A DNA stretch of 64,000 nt from contig OY756967.1 of assembly GCA_963580455.1 (NCBI GenBank), forward strand, positions 16,352,022-16,416,021, in the 5' to 3' direction. Made by a program: the position numbers and the translations under genes. Positions within the stretch are counted from its first letter, which is position 1. Each line of letters begins with the position of its first letter. This document shows, piece by piece, positions 1-11,603 of the stretch. The notes beneath the pieces are model-generated. The model had not been told where the DNA came from. It did no database searches and saw only the letters and a list, made by a program, of their open reading frames with translations. Origin of the DNA: Euonymus europaeus. Taxonomy: Eukaryota; Streptophyta; Magnoliopsida; Celastrales; Celastraceae.

Positions 1-933
1 AGACTAGTGTTCCCGACAAAGCTAATTTCAAATCAAAAACTGAGACAAAAGTTAAGTCATCCAAAGCTACTTTTTAATGTTATGAGTGTCACGGTTTTGG
101 ACATATGTCGTATGAGTGTGCTAACAAAAGAAGAATAATATGTCCATGAAGGCAACATTCAGTCAGAGTGAAAGTGACAATGAAGAAGACAAATCTGATG
201 ATGGAAATAGCAAGATGGTTGCTTTCACTAGTTTGATGCATGTGGAATTGAATTCCGAGTCTGATGATGATTTGAGCGAAGATTTGAATGATGATAATGT
301 TGATCTTCAAGATGCTTATAATCAGCTAGTGATAGCTTTTGGAAAAAGTCAGAAGTCCAAACTACAATTACGAATCAAGCTACAAGAAAGAATGGTTCGT
401 GAAGTTGAATTAATCACAAGGCTTGAGGATTTTCAAAAACACCGAGATCACGATCAAGCTGAAATTCAACAATTACAATGTACAATTTCTAACTTGCAAA
501 GTGAATTGTCCAAATATTCTATGTTTACAACTTTGCAGGTAGGAACTAGTAACTTGGATAACATGCTTGGTACGTTGAGACAAGCTGAAATTAGGGATGG
601 AATTGGATATACTGGTGATTCTCAACAAGTTGAAAAATATTTTAAACGTTTTGTGTGAGGGAAAAATCTTGAAGATGAAGAATTGGGCATTTGCTCCAAT
701 CAGGTAAACAAAGGTAAATCTCTTGTTGTTTCACCATCTCAGCCTCTACATGAATCTAAAGTTTAGACTGTGTCACCAGATTCTCATGTAGCATACATGC
801 AGCATGCATCTACTAGTTTACATAGGTTACCTCAAGGTTACATGAGACATGCATCCACCAGTTCACGTAGGCTACCTGTATGTTATGTCAGACATGCATC
901 ACTTAATAGAGCTACATTTGTGCCAAGGTCTTG
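1..933 (+). mobile_element. Copia-type gag fragment (zinc knuckle plus coiled coil)
   Basis: A reading frame entering from the left edge carries a CCHC zinc knuckle at about 79-120 (C-YE-C-HGFG-H-MSYE-C). A lysine-rich link, an acidic serine-rich stretch and a predicted coiled coil (about 300-530, rich in L, K, E and Q) follow. This order is usual for the gag half of a class of plant Copia polyproteins. A stop at 656-658 breaks the frame; beyond it comes a 15-residue repeat encoded by a 45-bp DNA repeat. No protease or polymerase follows in this orientation, and an opposed Copia fragment begins at once. It is a truncated relic. The knuckle is clear; the exact lineage is inferred. Confidence 0.65.
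803..900 (+). repeat. 45-bp direct repeat in the gag fragment
   Basis: The motif CATGCATC recurs at 803, 848 and 893, an exact 45-bp period, with similar sequence between copies. In the gag frame it encodes a 15-residue repeat of the form Y-(M/V)-(Q/R)-HAS followed by an (H/R)RLP core. Because the period is a multiple of three, the repeat arose or was kept while the frame was coding. Confidence 0.75.
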
Positions 934-2732
934 AAAAACACAAGAATAAGGAAAGAAATGAACAGAACAGTTTAGAGCACGAGTAATTTTAATAACAGAC
1001 ATTAAATTGAACGAAAAATGAGGTAAACACAAAACAGAGGAGAGAGATAATGAAGAAGTAAGAGAAGAGCTACCACTCCCAAGAATAGGAACATGAGAAC
1101 CATCAGCTAATGTGACACTAGGAAAACCAAGAGAAGATTGGAATGAAGAAAGAATACCTTGATTGTTGGTCATGTGGTCGGCAGCTTCAAAGTCAATCAC
1201 CCAATTAGGGGAAGTTGAAGTAAGACAAGTAGTGGGGTTACTTTACTGAACAAGAGTGGCAGCATTGGAGGAATTCTGCGTAGCTTGGAATTGTACAAAA
1301 CGAGCATACTCATCAGTAGAAATCACAACTTGGCCATCAAAACTGGAACCCATAATAGATGGTACCACCCCACCAGGAGTAGGTAGAAGACCATCATGAA
1401 TGGCGGCATTTGCAACTCAAGGAGAAGTATTTGGCTTTCCATTCAACTTCCAACAATTTTTCTTGAGATATCCCTGCTCTTGACAATAGAAACACACTAT
1501 ATAACCACCACGTCTACCATCACGACTATCACTTTGACTAGCACGAGTACTCCTACTACGACCTCCTCAAAGACAACTAGATGGTGGTGTCCAGTCAACT
1601 AGAGCAGGTGACTCGCTAATGACTTGTCCTCCAGAAGACTCTTTACTAGAATCCTTACAAACCATACGCAAGTGGGAGAATGTCTCAGTGAGGGAGGGAA
1701 GAGCTATGTCAATAAGGAGCTGAGATCGGGGCACGTCATAATCAGAATCCAATCCAGCAAGAAAACACTGAACAATGATTTCCTCATGTTGTTTCTGCAT
1801 CTTTTTCACATCAGCTATAATAGGATACAGGTTCTTCATGTCCTCAAACATTTTTTTGAAAGTAGTGTAGTATCAACCAATGTCTGCCCCTTCTGATCAA
1901 CCCGATACAAACAAGATAACAACTTATGCACATGAGACGAGTTCTTCTTGCTGGCATACAAGGAGTCCAAATATTCTCACAATTCCTTGATAGAGTCACA
2001 GTGACCCACCATATCATCCACATAATTGTTAATAGTATTCTGGATCAAATTATAAAGCTTGTCATCTTCCTTCAACCATTGAGCTTTTGCAATCGGTTAT
2101 GAGTGAGGTTCATCAATTAGATGTCTTTCCATATCAATGCCAGAGAGATACCGTCGAATAATAAGCCTCCATTGATGATAATTAGTACCATCCAATTTTT
2201 GATCCGTAATTATAGTAGAAGTTGCCACAATTTCAGTGGTGGATTTCTTCTCACTAGATGCAACCATCATCAAGTCAAGCTTTACTTAAAGACAAAACAA
2301 TCCAATGCAATAAGCAAGCAGCCAACAATGACCAGTACTAAATCAAGAAGTTCACACAATGCCTTTCATGCCAAATTTGCCAACGCATAGAAAGAAGACC
2401 AGAAACCAGAAACTACCTAGAAACTACAAAATACACTAAAAATCAACCATGAAGAACGAGCACCTTCAAAACCAGGGAATAGAGGTCCTGCGATCCACTA
2501 GAACTCAAAAGGGATGTCGCGCAATCCACCAAAAACCACAACAGAGGTCGTGTGATCGATTTGAAACCACAACCGAGGTCACGCGATCGACCGGAAAGTA
2601 GAACAGAGGACGCACGGGTGAAGCCAAGAAGGTGCACTGCACTCGCCCGAAGGAGGCCAGAAGATTCACCGAAAAACGCGCACTGTCGGAACTCTTGCCG
2701 GATCTACATGAACTCACGCGGCTCTGATACCA
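883..2732 (-). mobile_element. Degenerate Copia element, gag and protease part
   Basis: Read on the minus strand from the primer-binding site, this holds a ~450-nt leader and then a UBN2-type gag starting near 2266 (MVASSEKKSTTEIV; later DGTNYHQWR). A zinc knuckle near 1458-1500 has tyrosine in place of histidine (C-FY-C-QEQG-Y-LKKN-C). The pepsin-like protease region is at 883-1210, where the usual D-SGA-S-DHMT reads DFEAADHMT, so the catalytic motif is altered. Several in-frame stops interrupt gag. The coding part ends near 883 against the opposed gag fragment; integrase and reverse transcriptase are absent. It is a dead 5' part of a Copia element. Confidence 0.8.
2721..2732 (-). other. Copia primer-binding site (initiator tRNA-Met type)
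   Basis: The minus strand reads TGGTATCAGAGC, the standard plant Copia site complementary to the 3' end of initiator tRNA-Met. It directly follows an LTR end in CA (2733-2734), which fixes the orientation of the element and the inner edge of its 5' LTR. Confidence 0.85.
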
Positions 2733-2861
2733 TGTAAGATTAGTGTATATTCCAAAAAATCATTGTTTCCATTACATTAGTATAACCCTATATACAAGAG
2801 ACTATAATACCCTTAAGTATTATAACAAAAATGTTAATACAATTGGACAAACCTATCACTA
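2733..2861 (-). mobile_element. 5' LTR (or LTR remnant) of the minus Copia element
   Basis: Next to the primer-binding site is a short AT-rich sequence ending in TTACA on the minus strand, as expected for a short Copia LTR. It contains a TATA-like stretch (GTATATAGGG). The outer end is not certain; TGATAGGT near 2861 is one candidate. No second LTR is visible, so terminal-repeat comparison is impossible. Confidence 0.5.
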
Positions 2862-5009
2862 GTAATGAGTATTGAGGACTTTCATGCTAGTGATGATGAT
2901 AGCTTAGACGGAGATGAGCTTATGGATAAGAAGGAAGACAAATCCTCTAAGATTTAGCATTTATTATTATTATTTTGAATGACTTTGATAGATGAATGTA
3001 ATGATTAATGGTTTTTAATACTTTGAATGTCAGATTTTTAGTATGGTTGAGACAGTTTGTTTTATTTCATGATTTTTATGCATGGCTATGTTAAGCTTGA
3101 GGTAAACATCATGAACATTTCTAGGCCAGCTTAACTTTGAAACCTTTTCAACTCAAGTTACACGTACTTGAGTATTGCTCTTCTTCTCGTGTGTTATGTA
3201 GAGGTAATGGAGCTGCCCTTTGCTTGGCAAATGAAGCTTAAAAGATGGCTGCTTCCAAGTCTTGGGGTGTGGCTGGTCTGTCGATTGTGATGGGGATCAT
3301 TGAGCAAGTAAAGCTAAATTCTATGCGTTGACTATCCTTACTCTTCTTTCTGTGTTTTTATCAGTTTGCGCATATTTCTTGATTATATTTTGTCTTTTGA
3401 CGCTCGTGAGGGCCTTCTAATAATGGAGTTTTGTCCCTTCTTCATGTGTGGAGGTCTAAGCCTCCATGGCTAAATTGTTTTGCTTACTAGTTTGATTTGA
3501 ATGGCAATCATAGTCTTGCATGATTGAATTTAGATATTTGATGTTATGATCCTCGCATATTTGTGTGAGGTTGGAAAACCCACATGCTAATAGATTGAAA
3601 TGGATTTAGTTACAAATTGGGTATGTTGGGTCCTTGAATTATGCCAACTATTTTAGGTTTCGATGTCTTTGAGTTAATAAATTGTTGTACTTGTTCAAAG
3701 TCTAAATCACAATTGTAAATCATTTTTTTTTTTTTTTTGAGATTTTAGATGAATGAAAATTATTAAGAAATTTTGTGGTTCTAAACTAGTTACTAGGAAG
3801 GCTGGTTTACGAGGAAGGCCAACTAATATAATCGCCCTTAGTGTTGAAAATATGGTTTGATAGGTCTTTAAGTTATACCAATTGAATTAGGATTTGATGT
3901 ATCATTTAACCTTTGTTTCTAATCTACGAATCTCAAATAACTCAGTTGATGAACTGGATCATATATAATCTTAAACTCAACCCCACCCACTTCCTCTAAT
4001 TCAAAAAAAAATGTTTCTAATTTAAACTCCAATTGTAGTCACATTACTTGTGGCCTCTAAAAAATATATATTCCAATTTAACAATATAACTATTTCGCGA
4101 ATAAATTGAGTAGATTTTACTGAGCTTTCCAATTACCCTTCAACATATTAATTATACTGCCTTCCACATTCCAACTCCATCTTCATTGTAATAACGCATT
4201 CACAAATCTCTCCGTCCTCTTTGAATGCACTGAAACACTGAATCCTAACAAGCTCGAATGGAACCATAGTCTAATTTTGGTTTGGATTCTGTCAATATAG
4301 ATCTCTTCTTCATCTTCTTCTTTGTCGTGTTCGTCTTCTCATCAGAATCGGAATGGGGAAGAAACATGAGAAACAGAACTACTGATGAAATTGAGATCAA
4401 TCAAGATGTCAGGAGTGCCAAGCAGAAGAATAAAAAATCCAGGCTATCGACGGAGAATCTTACTTGGTTATACAGCAAGTTTTGAATAATATACTCCTAT
4501 AGATGTGCCTGATGCATCACCATAGCCACACGCTTTTCTGATAAAAAGGAAAATGTCCAGGCAAGTATTTGGCATTCAAATCTCGTTCAATAGCATTGAT
4601 AATTTCATTTAGTTGAAATTATCAGATATTTTGTTTATGGGCATCGAATTTCACTGATAATCAAAGAGAAATAGTGCACACAGATAAAAAACAGAAACAA
4701 AGAAATAGATATGAACATAGAACATCTCAGAACCACATTCCAGGAGAGCATATATGATATTTCAAATCTAATTTTCATTCATTTCATTAATCAAAGCAAG
4801 AGCTGCATCAATTCATTCTCATGTTAAATGTCCAGAGAAGTTTTTTCCTTTCTTCTAATTATAGCTACAATTTTTAGCATTCAAATGAGTAGAAAAGATC
4901 AACTTTTAATTTTGTTGATCATGTCTCAGTGACTATCAAAGCATTTAATTCTATCAACTCATGACTCTACCACAGCTTTGAATTCCTAATTCAGTAATTC
5001 TATCAGCAG
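2862..5009. other. Intergenic region, no gene recognised
   Basis: AT-rich with a T run at 3723-3738. A short open stretch at 2865-2957 is acidic and too short to judge. At 4258-4485 there is a weak open frame (residues NRTTDEIEINQDV then a KKSRLS stretch) that could be a 5' exon of the broken calmodulin-binding gene downstream, but I see no convincing splice junction linking them. Confidence 0.4.
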
Positions 5010-5607
5010 TTTACAAAAATCTGACTTAAACTTCGCTAAATCAGCAGGAAAATTAACAAGAAGAACAAGTTCCAGCCCTGCCTCTCATGACAAGATTGCT
5101 AAACATGAGATTCAGAAAAAGCCATTGATAAGGAGAACAACTTCAGGAGGACCTGACCAGAAGTACCTCAAGAAATCAAGATCAGTAAAGCTTGCAAACT
5201 CTCTCAGTGTCACTTTATCCAGTGATACCTACAATATAGAATCCAAGGGAGCATCGATGAAGAAACACTTAGAAATGCCTCACACTACGAACACAAGCAT
5301 TTTGAGAGACACCTGTTCCTCGGCTCTCAAGGTTTCCATGATTCCTGAAAATATTGACCCTCAACCCAGAGGAAGTGAATCTATAAACGTTTCAGCCATG
5401 AAGAAGGTTTGTCCATACAATTATTGTTCTCTTCATGGCCACAGACAATAGAATTCACCTCTTTTAAAGCCTTGCGTCTCAATGAGAAGACGTTTGCTTA
5501 TATTCCAGAAGAATGCCAAATCAGAGGGTCCATTCACTATCGAGGCGAAAGGCGAAAGGCAAAAGGCTCGGGTGATAAAAAGAGAAGGAATTCATAAAAA
5601 GGAATAA
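5010..5607 (+). pseudogene. Calmodulin-binding-domain protein fragment with in-frame stop
   Basis: After a plausible acceptor (CAGCAG at 5004-5009) one frame stays open to a TAG at 5449-5451 and then continues in the same frame to a TAA at 5605-5607. It is basic and serine/threonine-rich (LTRRTSSS, RRTTSGGPDQKYLKKSRS), then has the motif VCPYNYCSLHGH followed after the stop by a PLL..C.SMRRRLL.FQK stretch. That motif pair resembles the N-terminal region of plant calmodulin-binding-domain (PICBP-like) proteins, where a C-P-Y-x-Y-C-S-L-x-G-H block precedes an S-x-RRR-x-L-K block. The large remainder of such proteins, including the C-terminal calmodulin-binding domain, is absent. I infer a truncated copy interrupted by one amber codon. 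Family assignment is from memory. Confidence 0.55.
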
Positions 5608-6726
5608 GGATAATTTCATATAAGTATGATTTAGTAGATTTAATTTTTTTTTTTTAAATGTGTTCAATGAGTCAAAGTACATGTGCAAATAGCGGAAAAC
5701 TGTAAACTGTCTACGAGTACAACGATGATATATAATTTGCCTTCCAAGAAAGAAAAAAAAAGATAAGATGCATTATCATTATTTTTCTGGTTCAGCGAAT
5801 GAGAATTATTCTTGTACCATATGTACACCTTCAAACATTTTAAGGCCAAAATCTCATGTTACCCAAAAGGGTTGGATAGGCGAGATTTCCTGTATCAGAA
5901 AATACTCATTGAAAGAGATGCAGGAACCTGTAAATGAAAGGGAACTCTAAAAAGCTGTGGGGAACCTTTGCTACAATAACTAAAGCCAAAAACAAGAAGA
6001 AACACGAAGACAAGGAAAATTGAAGATTCATAGATTGACCAAAAAGGACAAATATTAAGTCATAAACTGTGAAGGAAAGAGTTCCGGTTCAATCCCCCTG
6101 GACCCAAAAAGCATTTTTTTTTTCACTCACTTCTTCACAATGAGAAGTTTCTGTTAATGCGGATATCACATTATAGATCAAGCAAACACTTAACACAATT
6201 AAGATTACAGATTCTTACCATGTACAGAATTGGCAAATACCAAATATAATGAAAACAATGTATAAATCTAGTGGAAATTTAGGAAATCAGAACCAAATAC
6301 CCTCAAAAAATCTGTCAAAGGCATATGCAATCATCAGAGAAGCAAGAGCTAGATCAAATCCAAATATGATATGACTAGAAACACAGGAAATTGTTTCTCT
6401 AAAGAAGTAAGTAAAGAGGAAGAGCATATGCTTACATGCAATTTGACTGCTGAGCAACCCGATGAAGAAAGAAGCAATAACGTTGTGAATCGCATATATA
6501 ACACATTAGAGATAAACATTTAAGCATTAAAAACATGCTCATTTTGCCTAAAAATTGAAATTTCCAGACTTATTATAAACACAATACAATCTATACTGAC
6601 ATCGGGACAAAGTTTGAGTTCTAGATAAACGTCTCTGATAACGATATTACACAGGTGATTATTAAGCATAGCTGGCCGCACACACCAAGTATATATAATA
6701 AGTAAAAGAAAGTAGAACCCTTCCAT
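5608..6726. other. Intergenic region downstream of the ERF gene
   Basis: AT-rich sequence with short A/T runs and no open frame resembling a protein. The part near 6500-6726 is presumably the 3' untranslated region of the minus-strand ERF gene. Confidence 0.4.
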
Positions 6727-7329
6727 TTAGGATATATCACTCAGCCATTCCAAGTCAAACATGAGGAAATCATCCAGCTCTAGATTTTCAATGAAACCAT
6801 AGTCCGATGTTGTTAGACTAGCAGATTGATCAGTCTTATCTGCACTTCCTGTTGTGCTAGGAACACTTAAATTAACTGAAACAGGTATCGGATCTGATTC
6901 TGACACTGCTTCATGTGAGAAAGCAAAGTCACTTGCAATGGCCTTGACTTCTGTTTTGGAAAAGAAATGCATAAAACCCTCCGGCAGAGTTGGCCTCCTT
7001 TCAGTAGGAAAATTGAATGGACCACATTCCCCGTGAATACAGTATCGTGCAGCATCATAGGCTCGAGCTGCCTTCTCTGGGGCATCATAAGATCCTAACC
7101 ATATTCTTTTTCCAGTCTTTGGGACCCTTATTTCAGAAACCCATTTACCCCATTCCCTCCTCCGAACACCCCTATAACGTCCCGGAGGTCTTCCCCGCCG
7201 GACTTCTTTAGGAGGAGAGGCTGGAGGAGAGGTTAAAACTCTATCCATGAGGGGAGGTAACTGAAAATTGACTAAAGCAGAGAGGTAACTGAATAAAGGC
7301 AGTGGACTATATGGGGGGGTTATTAGCAA
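6727..7329 (-). CDS. AP2/ERF-domain transcription factor, group II (DREB A-5-like)
   Basis: Intronless, 200 residues. One AP2/ERF DNA-binding domain spans about residues 51-110: YRGVRRREWGKWVSEIR, then RIWLGSYDAPEKAARAYDAA, closing with GPFNFP. The WVSEIR segment (valine at the position that separates DREB from ERF proteins) and the IWLGSYD.PEKAARA.DAA block match the ERF016-ERF020 group of plant group II factors. The C-terminus is acidic with hydrophobics (LELDDFLMFDLEWLSD), a likely activation or regulatory motif. It should act in the nucleus on GCC-box or DRE-type promoters. Two starts are possible: 7329, or an internal ATG at residue 28 (MDRVLTSPP) that gives a more typical length. Three G-boxes lie upstream. 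Domain certain; subgroup inferred. Confidence 0.93.
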   Translation of the reverse strand: MLITPPYSPLPLFSYLSALVNFQLPPLMDRVLTSPPASPPKEVRRGRPPGRYRGVRRREWGKWVSEIRVPKTGKRIWLGSYDAPEKAARAYDAARYCIHGECGPFNFPTERRPTLPEGFMHFFSKTEVKAIASDFAFSHEAVSESDPIPVSVNLSVPSTTGSADKTDQSASLTTSDYGFIENLELDDFLMFDLEWLSDIS

Positions 7330-7388
7330 GATATGCGATGCAGCTCATGTGATGGAGATGAAAGCAAGTGGAGTGAATTTCATAATGG

Positions 7389-7512
7389 CACGTGATGTTA
7401 CAAGCAGCACGTGGCGGCAAACATACTATGACATTGTCAGCTTGCAAAAGACGTGGAGCTTCCATTTGCGAAGAACAAGAATTTTGACACGAATCAAAAA
7501 AAATGTCACGTG
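7389..7512 (-). promoter_or_regulatory. Three G-boxes upstream of the ERF gene
   Basis: CACGTG occurs at 7389-7394, 7408-7413 and 7507-7512, about 60, 79 and 178 bp upstream of the ERF start at 7329. G-boxes bind bZIP and bHLH factors, and with ACGT cores act as ABA-responsive elements. Three in 125 bp of AT-rich DNA is far above chance, so regulation by ABA, light or stress is plausible. Function is inferred. Confidence 0.6.
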
Positions 7513-9470
7513 TTCATGCTTCTTTCTCAAAGAAATAAATGACTTCACACTAACGGAAGTTACGGCCATAGAAATCAACCTCACAAAAATAATCGTTTCT
7601 GATAATCAAAGAAAGTTCTATAAAAAGCACTGATGATCAATGTAAAAATTCCACCCACATTCAATAAATAAATCCCCGTCTCATCATCCTTTATTCAATA
7701 GAATGTTCACCTATCCAAATGCAAACAGAAATTGGAAACAAAAACAAAAGACTATCTTTTCTGAACCCTTCACATAGATGCTACAAAGGGATTCCTAGAG
7801 CCCACCCCTTTCAGACGTCCCATATAAATCCTCACCTGTCGTATATGATTAACACAACATCAGAACAACATGCATTAAAAAAAACAAGAAGAGATTCATT
7901 TAGTTTACATCATCTTTCCATCACATACTCTCGAAGTTAAGCAGAGCCAAAAAGTAGACTAACAGTATATTAGAAACTCAAATTGACTGAGATGCTATAA
8001 CTCGAAATAAAAGCACTGGAATTGAAAAATACATTTGACAATCCAAAGGGAGAAAAGGAGCGGCATCACATACTAATACTCCAACCATACCATTTCCAAG
8101 GCTCTTTTTACATAACATGCAGAATATTAGGATCTAATTCATTTCCAATATTATCTCAGAAGCAACAAATAAAAATGGCTCCACCATTTATAATGGCAAT
8201 ACAACCAACCTAGATAGCATATAATGAAAGCAACAACATATTTATAGCAGTGTGGTTGAAAGACCATTTGCCATGTGTTAGAATACACTGGTTTCAACAC
8301 CATGCTTCTCAGTAGGAAAAATAAATTTCTGAAGGATCATAAATCTAAGGTTCACTCTTTTAAAATATAATTCTAAGGACGGAAACACAGGATTCAAAAT
8401 ACTAATCAGATTCAAAGAAGTGAGAATGACCCAAAGTAAGCAATCTAATCCAGGATTACCTTCGACACAGGGAGGATTAAAGTTTCAGATAATATACATT
8501 CTTCAAATGGTATCAACCTTCTACAGGAACTAGCTTATTGTTATTAATTTTTTAAGTTTTACTAATTAGGATTCCTTTCTCTATAGTAAAGGACTGACTA
8601 CAAAGGAAACTTCCAAATGTTAGTAATAATTTCGCAAGCCTGAAGCACAAAAGTCAAGTTGTTGCTTCCACTGAAACCTTAAATGTCCAAATCTTGATAT
8701 TGTTCTCGCTAGACCTAATCTCAAAATCTGGATAAAACATGCAACATGAACAGGCAAAAAGAAATTAAGACTAAAATGATTAAAAAGCCTTTTTAAGCAC
8801 AAAGCACTTAAAGCAACCTCATCCAAATTTCAAGCACAGGTCACAAGTCAAAATGACACAAAACACTATCAAACTACAAAACCAATAATATCACAATGAT
8901 AGTTTAATGTAATATAGATTTTAGATGTATATTCATCTCCAACCTTCATCAATATCCCCCATATCATATCATCAAGCTTTCCACTAATTTTTGGTTTAAG
9001 CTAAGGACTAGAAGAAGTGCGAATCCCAAATCAGTTGTGTAGTTAATTAATTTTTTGATAACACAGGCTCAACACAACTAAATCATTAATCTTGTAACTT
9101 TATAAGGCCCTAGAAAGAAAGAAAAAAAAAACAAAAATAAAAGGGCCTAGTGCAACAGCAGTCTTTGAGAAAAACCCCATATACAAAATGGCCCCAACCC
9201 ATAGAATTCCAAAAACACCTAGGCGTAAGCCAGGCAACTCACATCTGGATACACACCTAAGTCGAGGCACTTCATCTGGAGGTTCATCATTTGACAACAA
9301 TGGGAAAATGAGGCATTGTGAAATGGGTGATACTAAGCTGAAATAAATGCGCGAAAATACTCAGGATCTCTGAAAGGGCATGGAGAAAGAAGCTTATACC
9401 TTCTTTACTACTGAGAGATGAAAAAGAAAAGCTTATGAAAAAATTTCTGAACTCAACTCTACTGTGAGAA
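7513..9470. other. Intergenic region, no gene recognised
   Basis: AT-rich DNA with small, unrelated open frames. I see no domain, tRNA, or transposon end here. Confidence 0.4.
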
Positions 9471-9479
9471 CATCAACAG

Positions 9480-10130
9480 AGGAGAAGAAAGTTGAAGACT
9501 GGAATTCTCAGTCATGAAAGGCAGAAACAGCAAGAAGAATGGCAAATGTACTTTTTCTTCAACCAGATATGTCTCAAAAGTCAAAACTTTCAGCTGGAAC
9601 ATCAGAGGCTTAAATAGCTAGAATAAAAGAGCAACAACCAAGAAGTTTCTGAAGAGCAGGAAAGACCACGTTACTTGACTACCAATAGAGTTAGCAGGAG
9701 GTATTGTTATTATCTACAAGAAGGGGAAGAAAAAAAAACAAGAGACACTCTCCATAATCAGAAAGTGAGTTTGCATCAGTTCTGAAATACTTTTAATAAT
9801 TTATGTTGGATCTTCCGGAAATTTAAGGAACCTCCAGCTCCAGTAACAAGTCTGGGATACAAGAAGAGTTGTGACTATTTCGACAAGATTGGAAGTGTCC
9901 CTGGTGGATTGGAGGAGATGTCAACAGAACCTCATACCCTATTACCCTCAATGTATCCAAGTAACCCTCTATATATGATCCACAGATTTTGGAGAAGTCG
10001 CTGCCCAAGTCATAAAGCTTGACCTTATAGGAAATGTTTAGACCAATGTGAATGATACTACTACACCATTTGCCTATGATCTTCAGACAACAATGAAAAC
10101 AAATAGGAGAGAAATCTTGCAAATTGAATT
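9480..10130 (+). mobile_element. Fragment of LINE endonuclease domain
   Basis: Conceptual translation, with several stops and frame changes, gives FSWNIRGLN near 9588-9616 and WWIGGDVNRTSYP near 9900-9940. These correspond to the N-terminal WN(V/I)RGL and central GGDFN motifs of the apurinic endonuclease domain of plant L1-type LINEs, in the correct order and spacing. No reverse transcriptase follows. It ends against the 3' end of the opposed uS17 gene. Old 5'-domain scrap; confidence is limited by decay. Confidence 0.5.
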
Positions 10131-10141
10131 ATAGTCAGACC

Positions 10142-11015
10142 TTAAGAAGATGGTAGTTCACTCTTGCTTTCTGAATTAGCAGGTCTCTCCTTAGCTGGAG
10201 GCACATAGATCCGAGCTTTCTTCAGAATTTCAGAAACAATCCAACGCTTATGCTTGCTTAATGGTCTGGAGGGATCCAATCTAACCTGGTTCCACAGTTT
10301 CTCAAAAATCAAACCAATGTTGATTGTGTTTCACATTGAAGTACATGAAAGAATATTACCACACTCAATCCCAGCTCAGACTTTTCACATATATATACAA
10401 GAACTGATCTAAAAAACATGGCAGTGGATACTAACAAAATTAATTATGCTTCATTTCAAGGGAATTTGATGGAGTAAATTAAAAAGAAACATTTCCCTTG
10501 CACATCTGTTTCTCGCAAAAATAAGGAACGCCAACGAAGCCTTCAATACTGCGCTCAAGATATATTTCCAATTCACTACCATTTGACACTACTTTGCCTA
10601 TGATTTCTTGTAAAATATTAGTCATTGGGAGAGAGAATATCACCATGTTTCCTATGGTGCCAAATAAAAATGAGTGACTGGGGAAACAAGGAGGGACTCA
10701 GGTAACAAAAATAGATCTTTAACAAGAATCAATGCAGCATGCATTTTTTTCATCTAATGCATAGCCTCCTAAAAAAACGGACTCCAATTAGACATTAACT
10801 TTTCTCATCCTCAATAATTGTAGAATGCCAAGAGATATGAGTATCGAAATTACTCTATCACCAATATTGCATTGGTTGTTCTCATCATGAGCCATGAACT
10901 TGGAGGTACGCTTAACATAGCGGTTGTAAATCTTGTGGTGGAAAAGCCTATCCACCGCCACCACCACTGACTTCTGCATCTTGTTCGATACGACCATTCC
11001 TACCACCGACTTCAT
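10142..11015 (-). CDS. Small ribosomal subunit protein uS17, probably mitochondrial
   Basis: Two exons on the minus strand: 11015-10854 (54 codons) and 10285-10142 (47 codons plus stop), joined by a 568-nt GT-AG intron in phase 0; 101 residues. The protein starts [21 protein letters not shown], has [13 protein letters not shown], and after the splice [18 protein letters not shown] and [11 protein letters not shown]. This is the OB-fold rRNA-binding protein S17 in the short bacterial-type form that plants use in an organelle ribosome. It lacks an obvious chloroplast transit peptide and matches the mitochondrial form I know, so I favour mitochondria. The splice joins a broken conserved motif exactly, which supports it. 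The LINE scrap lies just beyond its stop. Confidence 0.9.
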
Positions 11016-11203
11016 CGGTTTCTTCTCTTGAATAAAAGCCTATCATTTGAAATAACTAATCAAGTTTATTATAAACTTCAAAGAAATATATGGAGAAAAA
11101 CACACAAATAAACTACTCACGTTTCAATAGATCTCAAAGTCTCACAATGGTGAGTACTGTTCACTCTTCTCGAATCCAATATTGGGTCGAGCACAAACTT
11201 ATA

Positions 11204-11603
11204 ATAAATCATGTCCTTGAGTCTCTTCGGGTTAGTGTTTTAAGCAATTTTATTTTTGATGCAAACATCGTATGCTTCGATACACAAAAGGGGAAAATCA
11301 CTCATTTTGCGTTTAAGCCGTGAAACAATATTTTGATACTCTTGGGCATTTTCTCGAACAGCTTGAAGGCAGGCCCTTCAACTATTGTACCACCATAACC
11401 GCCATAAATCATGTCCTTGAGTCTCTTCGGGTTAGTGTTTTAAGCAATTTTACTTTTGATGCAAACATCGTATGCTTCGATACACAAAAGGGGAAAATCA
11501 CTCATTTTGCGTTTAAGCCATGAAACAATATTTTGATACTCTTGGGCATTTTCTCGAACAGCTTGAAGGCAGGCCCTTCAACTATTGTACCACCATAACC
11601 GCC
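11204..11603. repeat. Exact 200-bp tandem duplication
   Basis: 11204-11403 and 11404-11603 are near-identical (for example T/C near 11250/11450 and G/A near 11319/11519 differ). The near-identity implies a recent event. On the minus strand each copy begins next to a possible splice acceptor (CTTAG at 11604-11608 before GCGGTTATGG). It lies just upstream of the uS17 gene. Confidence 0.9.
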
